5,780 nucleotides of DNA. Source: Sphingopyxis sp. GTDB lineage: Bacteria > Pseudomonadota > Alphaproteobacteria > Sphingomonadales > Sphingomonadaceae. Numbering within the stretch: position 1 is the first letter of the stretch; every line of letters begins with the position of its first letter. A program made the translations under genes and the position numbers. The notes beneath the pieces are model-generated. The model saw nothing but the letters and a program-made list of their open reading frames with translations, was not told the DNA's origin and ran no database searches. The stretch lies in NCBI GenBank assembly GCA_012035435.1, contig JAAUPH010000174.1, positions 1-5,780 on the forward strand, read 5' to 3'. This document shows, one piece after another, positions 1 to 5,780 of the stretch.

Positions 1-296
1 CGCCGTTCGCCCAGCCCGCGCCGCGCCAGAGCACCGCCGCGCATCTGCGCAAATTCGCCATCATCGACAAAGCCCAGCCGGGCGCAGCGCGCCACCGCCG
101 CCGTGACCGCATCGCTGGACGACCCTTCATCATCCCAGCCGCGTTCGAACAATTTGCGCCCCAGATAGCGGGCCAGCCGCGCCTCGCTCGTCGCAAAACG
201 CCCGACATAGGCCAGCGCCAGCTCATCGAGCCGCGCGCGATCAAGCGGGCGCGGCGCGGGACGAGGCTGGTTGGAACGCGAACGGGCACGGGTCAT
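1..296 (-). CDS. recX: RecX-family regulatory protein, N-terminal part (runs off left edge)
   Basis: RecX proteins bind RecA filaments and modulate recombination and SOS activity in the cytoplasm. The reverse strand from the ATG at 296 stays open to the window edge, giving 98 residues plus a partial codon. After a basic, proline-rich leader (residues 1-20) comes an alpha-helical stretch with the RecX pattern LALAYVGRFATSEARLARYL (residues 26-45) and KLFERGWD. A second helical unit holds the hallmark CARLGFVDDGEFAQMRGG (residues 71-88) followed by ARRGLGER. Family members are usually about 150-200 residues, so roughly the C-terminal half lies outside the window. The start is the first ATG before the conserved region; only a weak AAGG lies just upstream. 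The gene diverges from the acyl-AMP ligase. Family assignment is from recognised pattern; recA itself is not in view. Confidence 0.85.
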   Translation of the reverse strand, partial: MTRARSRSNQPRPAPRPLDRARLDELALAYVGRFATSEARLARYLGRKLFERGWDDEGSSSDAVTAAVARCARLGFVDDGEFAQMRGGALARRGLGER

Positions 297-303
297 CGCC
301 TTG

Positions 304-332
304 TTTATGCCACAGTCGGGCCTGATTGCGAA
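304..332 (-). promoter_or_regulatory. Weak candidate sigma70-type promoter for recX
   Basis: Read on the minus strand, TTCGCA (332-327) and CATAAA (309-304) match the -35 and -10 consensus at four of six positions each and are separated by 17 bases. Only seven bases separate the -10-like box from the recX ATG, so a transcript from it would be leaderless or nearly so. Such partial matches occur by chance in GC-rich DNA, so this is only a candidate. I saw no GAAC-N7-GAAC type alphaproteobacterial LexA box here. Confidence 0.2.
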
Positions 333-401
333 CGCCTGTCGGCGGCATCCAACCGCCATAAATTGGGGCGAGCCAAAGGTTGCCCGACGATGTTCAGTCG
401 C

Positions 402-416
402 GGGAGGGAGTGGAGG
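402..416 (+). promoter_or_regulatory. Shine-Dalgarno-like purine stretch before an alternative ATG (417) of the acyl-AMP ligase
   Basis: A run of GGGAGGGAG followed by TGGAGG lies directly before the in-frame ATG at 417. The first GGAGG (403-407) is nine bases from that ATG, a good ribosome-binding distance. If used, the ligase would gain 23 N-terminal residues relative to the start at 486. Against it, the codons between 417 and 485 include AGG, CTA, ACT and CCA, which look unlike the strongly G/C-ending codons of the gene body. The purine run may be a chance feature or may drive the longer form. Confidence 0.35.
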
Positions 417-485
417 ATGTCGGACCGCGAAACTGGCGCGGCCATCCTCGCCCACCCCCCACAGACCAGGGATGTTTTGCTACCC

Positions 486-2231
486 ATGACCGATATCGCG
501 ACGACCGCCGCGCTGGCCCCCACCCCTTCGCACGACAGCTTGCCGCGCCGCTTTTCCGATTTTGCGACGCTGGGCGAGGCGCTCGACTATGCCGCGTGCG
601 GCGTGCGCGGGCTGAATTTCCACGATCCACGCGGCAATCTGGCGCGGCCCTACAGCTATGCCGAGCTGCGCGCCGACGCGCTCAGCGCCGCCTATCGGCT
701 CATTGCCGCAGGCATCCGCCCTGGCGACCGCGTGGCGCTGATCGCTGAAACCAGCGCGGAATTTGCCGCGCTCTTCTTCGGTGCAATTTATGCCGGGGCG
801 TGGCCAGTGCCGCTGCCGCTGCCAACATCCTTCGGCGGCCGCGACAATTATGTCGCGCAGATTGGCGTTCAACTCGACAGCTGCGATCCGGCGATGCTCT
901 TCTATCCCCCCGAAATCGCGGCGATGGCCAGCGATGCGGCAACAGCCAAGGGCGTCACCGGGATCGATTGGGCCAGCTTTGCCGAGCGCGCCGCACCTGT
1001 CGCCGCCCTGCCCGAACAGCGCAGCGACGAAACCTGTTATCTGCAATATAGCAGTGGGTCGACGCGCTTTCCGCACGGCGTTGCGGTGACGCACGCTGCG
1101 CTGCTCAACAATCTCGCCGCGCACAGCCATGGCATGGAAGTGTGCGAGACCGATCGCTGTGTGTCCTGGCTGCCCTGGTATCATGATATGGGCCTCGTCG
1201 GCTGTTTCCTCTCGCCCGTCGCCAATCAGGTGTCGGTCGATTATTTGAAGACCGAGGATTTTGCTCGCCGCCCACTCGCTTGGCTCGACCTTATCAGTCG
1301 CAATCCGGGGACGACGCTCAGCTATTCGCCGACCTTTGGCTATGACATTTGCGCGCGCCGTATTTCCAGCCAGAGCCATGTGGCCGACCGGTTTGACCTG
1401 TCGCGCTGGCGCGTTGCGGGAAATGGCGCCGACATGATCCGCCCCGATGTCATGCAGGCCTTTGTCGACGCCTTTGCCGATGCCGGGTTCAAGGCCAGCG
1501 CTTTCCTTCCCAGCTATGGTCTTGCCGAAGCGACGCTGGCGGTGTCGATCATGCCGCCCGGCGAGGGCATTGTGGTCGAACTGGTCGAGGAAACCGAACT
1601 GTCCGGTGCCGCCAATGACAGCGAACGACCCACCCGGTACCGCGCCATCGTCAATTGCGGCAAACCCGCGCGCGACATGACCATCGAGGTGCGCGACGAG
1701 GCGGGCAATCCGCTGCCCGATCAGACCGTTGGCAAGGTGTGGTGTACCGGCCCGTCATTGATGACCGGCTATTATCGCGATCCCGAAGCGACGGCGGCCT
1801 GCATGGCCGATGGCTGGCTCGATACCGGCGATATGGGATATATCTCAGCTGGTTATATCTACATCGTTGGCCGCGCCAAGGACATGATCATTATCAATGG
1901 CAAGAATCACTGGCCGCAGGACATCGAATGGGCGGTCGAACAATTGCCCGGATTCAAGTCGGGCGACATTGCCGCTTTTGCGATCACCGCACCGGGGGGC
2001 GAAGAAACCCCCGCCGTGCTGGTGCAGTGCCGTACCAGCGACGAACATGAACGGGCTAAGTTGCGCGAAACCATCCGCGACCGCGTTCGCGCCATTACCG
2101 GCATGAACTGTCTGATCGAACTGGTCCCGCCGCGCACCTTGCCCCGCACCAGCTCGGGCAAGCTCAGCCGGTCAAAGGCCCGCGCGCAATATTTGTCGGG
2201 CGAGATTCAGCCCTTTCGCATTGCCGCCTGA
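486..2231 (+). CDS. Fatty acyl-AMP ligase / acyl-CoA synthetase family protein (AMP-dependent synthetase)
   Basis: ANL-superfamily adenylating enzyme, predicted cytoplasmic, expected to activate a fatty acid with ATP to acyl-AMP and pass it to an acyl carrier protein or CoA. Numbered from the ATG at 486 (581 residues): nucleotide-binding loop YSSGST at 188-193; WLPWYHDMG at 228-236, typical of the fatty acyl-AMP ligase branch; A5 motif YGLAEAT at 344-350; WLDTGD at 444-449 with the ribose-binding Asp449; hinge segment GRAKDMIIINGKNHWPQDIE at 462-481; C-terminal TSSGK with the presumed catalytic Lys559. Length fits stand-alone members. The A3 loop is unusual: it reads SGSTRFPHG, where SGSTGxPKG is canonical. 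The start at 486 is chosen because codon use becomes gene-like there, although ATG 417 has a better ribosome site. The N-terminal segment ADSLPRR-like pattern (SHDSLPRRF) follows soon after. No carrier protein or polyketide synthase gene adjoins it; a supply role for sphingolipid or another envelope lipid is possible but only inferred. Confidence 0.88.
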   Translation: MTDIATTAALAPTPSHDSLPRRFSDFATLGEALDYAACGVRGLNFHDPRGNLARPYSYAELRADALSAAYRLIAAGIRPGDRVALIAETSAEFAALFFGAIYAGAWPVPLPLPTSFGGRDNYVAQIGVQLDSCDPAMLFYPPEIAAMASDAATAKGVTGIDWASFAERAAPVAALPEQRSDETCYLQYSSGSTRFPHGVAVTHAALLNNLAAHSHGMEVCETDRCVSWLPWYHDMGLVGCFLSPVANQVSVDYLKTEDFARRPLAWLDLISRNPGTTLSYSPTFGYDICARRISSQSHVADRFDLSRWRVAGNGADMIRPDVMQAFVDAFADAGFKASAFLPSYGLAEATLAVSIMPPGEGIVVELVEETELSGAANDSERPTRYRAIVNCGKPARDMTIEVRDEAGNPLPDQTVGKVWCTGPSLMTGYYRDPEATAACMADGWLDTGDMGYISAGYIYIVGRAKDMIIINGKNHWPQDIEWAVEQLPGFKSGDIAAFAITAPGGEETPAVLVQCRTSDEHERAKLRETIRDRVRAITGMNCLIELVPPRTLPRTSSGKLSRSKARAQYLSGEIQPFRIAA

Positions 2232-2324
2232 ACAATATCGGCGCAGGCGCGAACCGCATCAAATAGGGACGTTTTTCTAAGCCGCGCTTACGCTTGAGTA
2301 ACCTGTCGCCGATAGAGCGGCGGC

Positions 2325-4682
2325 GTGACGACGCATCCGAACCCTTCCAGCGGCAGCCGACTGCAAATTATGCCCGTGCGCACGCTGCTGGGCTTCGGTC
2401 CGCACGGGGACGATGTCCCCGAACTACGCGCGCTACAACTGGCGCCGCTCAACGGTCGTGGCAGCTTTCGACTTGTTTTGAATCTGGTCGTCGCGATGAT
2501 CGGCGCGTCGAGCATGGTCCATACTGCTGCGCCCTCGATTGCGCTCATGTGGCTTGCGGCAAGCTGCACCTTTGCCATCTGGTCATGGCATGGGTTCCGC
2601 ACCATGCATCAAGCCAATCGCGACATTGCCGAACGCGATTTCTTTCGCAGGATTCACCTTCATTCGGTCGTAACAACCGGCCTCTGGCTTCCCACATTCT
2701 GGTTTCAGGGCGCCGAGCCCACGGTCGCGCACATTCTGCCGCTGTGGACGGTGACGCTGCTACAGATGGTGGCGCTCACCATCTTTGTAAACAGCATTCC
2801 AATGGCATGCATGATCTTCATCCTGCCGATCAGCCTGTCGGCCTCCTTCGCCTTTGCCGTTGCTGGCGAACCTGTGCTGGCGGTGGTTGTCGCCGTGATC
2901 GGCTTTGCGCTTGGTTTGGCGACCATCCGGTCGGCACAAAGCTATGTCCTGTTCCGCCATGCCGAAGCGACGTTGCACGAGAAAAGCGAGACCGTAAGCC
3001 TGCTGCTCAAGGAATTTGAAGACGCGTCGGCGGACTGGCTGTGGCAGACCGATCCCGGACGGCGGCTGGAACATGTGTCGCCGCGCTTTGCCTATGCGCT
3101 CGGCATGTCGGTCGAACAGCTTGACGGCATGCCGCTGCTTCAGGCAATTTCGGGCGACGCCTGGGACAGCGGACGCTTCCCCGCAGCGCTCCACGATATG
3201 GCCGAAAAGATGAAGCGGCGCGAAAGTTTTTCAGACCTGATCGTGCCGGTTTCGATCGGGGGCAAAAACCGCTGGTGGGAATTGTCCGCCTCGCCGCGCG
3301 TGGACGAAACCGGCCGCTTCATGGGTTTTCGCGGCGTCGGTTCGGACGTGACGGCCGAACATCAATCGGCGTCCGAAATCGCGCGAATGGCGCGGTACGA
3401 CAATCTGACCGGCCTGCCCAACCGCTTGCACCTCAACGAAATGTTGGAGATGGGGTTATCCGAGGCGACCGCCGCGCGGGCGCGCTGCGCGCTGCTGATC
3501 ATCGACCTCGACCGGTTCAAGGCGGTCAACGATACGCTGGGCCATCCGGTCGGCGACCAGCTGTTGGCGCAGGTGTCCGCCCGGCTGCGCGCGTTGATAC
3601 CCAAGGATTCGCTGTGCGGGCGCCTGGGCGGCGATGAATTTGCCGTCGTCATGCGCACCTTGACCGGCCCGACCGAGGCCGAAAAACTGGGGCAGCAGAT
3701 CATCGAGGCGATTAGCCGCCCTTATGTCGTCGATAATCATCAATTGTTTGTTGGCGCCAGCATCGGCTTTGCGATCGGCCCTCAGGATGGCGCATCGGTG
3801 GAAACACTGACGCGCAATGCCGACCTCGCGCTTTACAAATCCAAGGATCGCGGCGGTAATGTCGTCGCGCAATATGACGCATCGCTCCATGCGCAGGCCG
3901 AAGAGCGCCGGGTGATGGAACAGGAATTGCGCGGCGCACTTGAGCGCGGCGAATTCCACCTTAATTTCCAGCCTGTGGTCGAGGCAGCGGACGGTACGCT
4001 GGATGGTTTTGAAGCGCTGATCCGCTGGACCAACCCGCGACTGGGCAATGTGTCCCCCGCCAAATTCATCCCGCTGGCCGAAGAGGCACGGCTGATTGGG
4101 CCGATCGGCGAGTGGGTGATGCGCACGGCTTGCCGCGAGGCATGCCGCTGGCCGTCCAACCTCAAGATCGCCGTCAACGTCTCCGCCGAACAATTGACCG
4201 ACGCCGGCTTCGCCTCGGTCGTCGTGTCCGCGCTGGCGCAAAGCGGCCTGTCCCCGCACCGGCTTGAAATCGAAGTGACCGAAAGCGTGTTTTTGCGCGA
4301 CGGCGGCGGCGCGACCCAGCTGCTGGATCAACTGCTCCTGCTCGGTGTCCGGCTCAGCCTCGATGACTTTGGCACCGGCTATTCCTCACTCGGCTATTTG
4401 CGCAAGACGCATTTCTCGACGATCAAGGTGGACCGCAGCTTTGTGCAGGGCGCGGCCAAGAATAAGCCAGAGTCGATCGCAATTATCAGCGCGGTGGTCG
4501 CGCTCGCCGATGCGCTTGGCATGTCGACGACGGCCGAAGGTGCTGAGACCGAGCATGAGGTGGAAACGATTCGCGCGCTCGGCTGCCGCAAGATCCAGGG
4601 CTATTATTACGGCCGCCCGATGGCCGCATCCGACGTCATGGGCATGTTCGGCGACGGTAGAGCACGGGTCACCGCAGCCTGA
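2325..4682 (+). CDS. Membrane-bound PAS-GGDEF-EAL protein (diguanylate cyclase/phosphodiesterase)
   Basis: Predicted inner-membrane enzyme making and/or degrading cyclic di-GMP. The 785-residue product has about six hydrophobic segments (roughly 48-69, 70-88, 110-127, 135-155, 157-178, 182-203), a helical linker, a PAS fold with PAC-like end (about 230-345, closing FRGVGSDVTAEH), a GGDEF domain (about 358-515) and an EAL domain (about 528-775). The GGDEF signature is intact (435-439), with metal-site Asp394 in DLDRFK and DNLTGLPNR at its start. The EAL site is also complete: EAL 563-565, Asn618, Glu653 (EVTES), Asp680-Asp681 (DDFGTGYSS), Lys701, Glu738 (AEGAE) and Gln758. The inhibitory RxxD motif before GGDEF is missing (IPKD/PKDS instead). 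I do not recognise the membrane part as a named sensor such as MHYT or MASE1. The start is a GTG at 2325 with a weak purine site; ATG 2370 (residue 16) is an alternative. It follows the ligase after 93 bases, so co-transcription is possible but unproven. Confidence 0.93.
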   Translation: MTTHPNPSSGSRLQIMPVRTLLGFGPHGDDVPELRALQLAPLNGRGSFRLVLNLVVAMIGASSMVHTAAPSIALMWLAASCTFAIWSWHGFRTMHQANRDIAERDFFRRIHLHSVVTTGLWLPTFWFQGAEPTVAHILPLWTVTLLQMVALTIFVNSIPMACMIFILPISLSASFAFAVAGEPVLAVVVAVIGFALGLATIRSAQSYVLFRHAEATLHEKSETVSLLLKEFEDASADWLWQTDPGRRLEHVSPRFAYALGMSVEQLDGMPLLQAISGDAWDSGRFPAALHDMAEKMKRRESFSDLIVPVSIGGKNRWWELSASPRVDETGRFMGFRGVGSDVTAEHQSASEIARMARYDNLTGLPNRLHLNEMLEMGLSEATAARARCALLIIDLDRFKAVNDTLGHPVGDQLLAQVSARLRALIPKDSLCGRLGGDEFAVVMRTLTGPTEAEKLGQQIIEAISRPYVVDNHQLFVGASIGFAIGPQDGASVETLTRNADLALYKSKDRGGNVVAQYDASLHAQAEERRVMEQELRGALERGEFHLNFQPVVEAADGTLDGFEALIRWTNPRLGNVSPAKFIPLAEEARLIGPIGEWVMRTACREACRWPSNLKIAVNVSAEQLTDAGFASVVVSALAQSGLSPHRLEIEVTESVFLRDGGGATQLLDQLLLLGVRLSLDDFGTGYSSLGYLRKTHFSTIKVDRSFVQGAAKNKPESIAIISAVVALADALGMSTTAEGAETEHEVETIRALGCRKIQGYYYGRPMAASDVMGMFGDGRARVTAA

Positions 4683-4798
4683 ATTTCGGATGAACGGTCC
4701 GCCCCGTCCGCGGCGCAATTCATCGCGCAGCGCTGGCGACTGACGGCAAGCGGGGTAAACGCGACAACAACGAAAATATTCCGGGGTCGCACCTTTCC

Positions 4799-5365
4799 AT
4801 GTTTCTTCGTCACCTAACTGCGATTGTTGCGCTGCTCGCTGCTACGCTTACAACGGTGCCGGCCGTGGCCAGCAGCTATCTCCAATGCGTCCCCTTCGCG
4901 CGCGCGCAGTCGGGCATCGACATTTACGGCAATGCCGAAACCTGGTGGGCGCAAGCCGCTGGTCGCTATGAGCGCGGAAATGAACCGCGCGTCGGCGCGG
5001 TTCTCTCGATGCCCGGCACCCGCGCCATGCCGCTTGGCCATGTCGCCGTTGTCACCCAGATTGTCAGCGACCGGGAAATCCTGATCGACCATAGCAATTG
5101 GTCGCCGATCAACGGCCGCCGGGGCCAGATCGAGCGCGGCGTTCGCGCCGTCGATGTCAGCGCTGCCGGTGACTGGAGCCAGGTGCGTATCTGGTATGCG
5201 CCAATCCGCGACCTTGGCCTGCGCGCCAATCCCGCCGATGGATTCATCTATAGCGACGGCATTCCGGGCCGTAGCCTTGGCGACAGCCCACGCTGGGCCA
5301 AGGCCGGATGGCAACCCAGCAGCGAGCTTGCCGCCATCGCCGCTGACCTTACCGCCGGACGATAA
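4799..5365 (+). CDS. Secreted CHAP-domain cysteine amidase/peptidase
   Basis: Small exported protein of 188 residues, predicted to cleave peptidoglycan amide or peptide bonds in the periplasm or outside the cell. A clear signal peptide covers residues 1-24: basic start (MFLRH), hydrophobic core (AIVALLAATL), and an AVA cleavage site before SSYLQC. The CHAP core follows at once: nucleophile Cys30 in YLQCVPFAR, a WW pair at 49-50, GxVL at 66-69 (PRVGAVLS), His81 in LGHVAVV, and Asn100 in DHSNWSPINGRRGQ. The place usually held by a Glu two residues before that Asn is His98; Asp97 is adjacent. The mature domain ends near residue 140, with a C-terminal tail holding GFIYSDG and a Trp-containing end. 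The ATG at 4799 is chosen because it starts the signal peptide; the ribosome site is weak (GGGG about 12 bases upstream). It stands 116 bases after the c-di-GMP gene and converges on the DUF3297 gene. Similar stand-alone CHAP proteins are, from memory, common in sphingomonads. Confidence 0.85.
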   Translation: MFLRHLTAIVALLAATLTTVPAVASSYLQCVPFARAQSGIDIYGNAETWWAQAAGRYERGNEPRVGAVLSMPGTRAMPLGHVAVVTQIVSDREILIDHSNWSPINGRRGQIERGVRAVDVSAAGDWSQVRIWYAPIRDLGLRANPADGFIYSDGIPGRSLGDSPRWAKAGWQPSSELAAIAADLTAGR

Positions 5366-5370
5366 CGGTC

Positions 5371-5651
5371 TCAGCTTTGCTCGCCGTCCCCGGCGCCGCC
5401 TTCGTCACTCGCGGCGGCATCTTCAAACCAGGCCTCGACCTCGCCTGACAGCTTGATTGTCATCGGCTGACCAAAGCGGTCCTTTGACTTGCCCGCCGCG
5501 ACGCGGATCCAGCCTTCGGAAATCGAATATTCCTCGACGTCGTGCGCTCCTTGCCCTTGAAGCGGATGCCGATGCCGCGCTGCAGCACCTCCATGTCGAA
5601 ATGCGGCGACCGCGGGTTGGTCGACAGATGGTCGGGCGGGGTGTCGGTCAT
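5371..5651 (-). pseudogene. DUF3297-family small protein, frame broken by an apparent one-base deletion
   Basis: Function unknown; a short cytoplasmic protein family of roughly 80-95 residues in proteobacteria. Two minus-strand frames together make one family member. From ATG 5651 the first frame gives MTDTPPDHLSTNPRSPHFD and then RGIGIRFKGKERT, matching the family N-terminus. In the next frame the family continues as VEEYSISEGWIRVAAGK, FGQPMTIKLSGEVEAWFED and an acidic tail, ending at the TGA at 5373-5371. The switch is at about 5538-5541, in the bases CGCACGACGTCGAG: one extra base (giving Thr-Asn-Val or Thr-Asp-Val) restores a single frame of about 93 codons. As read, translation from 5651 leaves the family sequence there and stops at 5460 after 63 residues. 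The start is supported by GGAGA nine bases upstream. The rest of the gene shows no decay, so a sequencing or assembly error is at least as likely as a true pseudogene. Confidence 0.8.
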
Positions 5652-5660
5652 GGTCGATGA

Positions 5661-5665
5661 TCTCC
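5661..5665 (-). promoter_or_regulatory. Ribosome binding site of the DUF3297-like gene
   Basis: GGAGA on the minus strand, nine bases before the ATG at 5651. It fixes that ATG as the start and shows that the translation signal of the frame-broken gene is still in place. Confidence 0.55.
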
Positions 5666-5780
5666 AAATCTATTGCCCGAGCGGCTAGAGCCGGCGCGCG
5701 CCCAAATCAACCCCGCGTGCGATGAGGCTTGCCGCAAAGCCCGCGCGCATTCTTGCCCGGCACACCTTTCGATCCGCCGC

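Noticed and set aside
341..357. Short hairpin GGCGG-N7-CCGCC in the recX/ligase spacer
   Set aside because: Five-pair stem without a following T-run; readily explained by GC-rich composition.
480..1379. Long minus-strand open frame (299 codons) opposite the acyl-AMP ligase
   Set aside because: Its product is low-complexity Arg/Ala/Gly-rich with no recognisable motifs, and it lies fully antisense to a gene with clear family motifs; such frames are common in GC-rich DNA.
2278..2290. Inverted repeat TAAGC-CGC-GCTTA before the c-di-GMP gene, near a run of five T
   Set aside because: The stem is only five pairs and the T-run precedes the hairpin on the plus strand, so it does not form an intrinsic terminator in either direction; as an operator it is within chance expectation.
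2294..3019. Plus-strand open frame (241 codons) overlapping the start of the c-di-GMP gene
   Set aside because: Composition is Arg/His/Cys-rich with no domain pattern, while the other frame encodes clear membrane helices and a PAS domain.
3456..4331. Long minus-strand open frame (291 codons) opposite the GGDEF-EAL gene
   Set aside because: Antisense shadow of a confidently identified gene; no family features in its translation.
5672..5700. Segment GCCCGAGCGGCTAGAGCC resembling a tRNA D-arm
   Set aside because: No GGTTCGA-type T-loop or acceptor pairing follows within tRNA distance.
5685..5780. Minus-strand open stretch of about 32 codons ending in TAG at 5687-5685, possibly the tail of a gene beyond the right edge
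   Set aside because: Translation ends RAGFAASLIARGVDLGARRL and matches nothing I recognise; too short to support, though a gene ending here cannot be excluded.
5722..5780. Plus-strand ATG open to the right edge (MRLAAKPARILARHTF...)
   Set aside because: Only 19 codons visible, no ribosome site, and several A/T-ending codons; not enough to call a gene.

Overview
This is a GC-rich window with strongly G/C-biased third codon positions. It looks like an ordinary chromosomal stretch of an alphaproteobacterium, most likely of the order Sphingomonadales (Sphingopyxis/Sphingomonas-like). That placement rests on remembered resemblance of the acyl-AMP ligase, the CHAP protein and the DUF3297-type protein to sphingomonad families, not on a database search. 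I see no insertion sequence, integrase, CRISPR array, rRNA or tRNA.

Layout from left to right. Positions 1-296 (minus strand) hold the N-terminal part of a RecX-type regulator that runs off the left edge. A 189-base divergent spacer follows; it holds a weak candidate recX promoter and a Shine-Dalgarno-like stretch that raises a start-site question for the next gene. Positions 486-2231 (plus) encode a fatty acyl-AMP ligase/acyl-CoA synthetase-superfamily enzyme. Positions 2325-4682 (plus) encode a membrane-bound PAS-GGDEF-EAL cyclic-di-GMP enzyme with about six predicted membrane helices. Positions 4799-5365 (plus) encode a small exported CHAP-domain cysteine hydrolase. Positions 5371-5651 (minus), convergent with the CHAP gene and only 5 bases from it, hold a DUF3297-like gene whose reading frame is broken by an apparent one-base deletion. 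The last 129 bases (5652-5780) hold only the ribosome binding site of that gene; no other gene there can be supported.

How the genes relate. The three plus-strand genes are separated by 93 and 116 bases, so they could be transcribed separately. Nothing in the sequence proves a shared pathway. Two act on or at the cell envelope: the membrane c-di-GMP enzyme and the exported CHAP hydrolase. The acyl-AMP ligase would feed activated fatty acids to a carrier protein or CoA, but no carrier protein, polyketide synthase or lipid gene is present here. The most notable points are the frameshifted DUF3297 gene, the non-canonical nucleotide-binding loop of the ligase, and the unclassified membrane sensor with both c-di-GMP catalytic sites intact but no inhibitory site. 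I did not find a convincing new multi-gene system.
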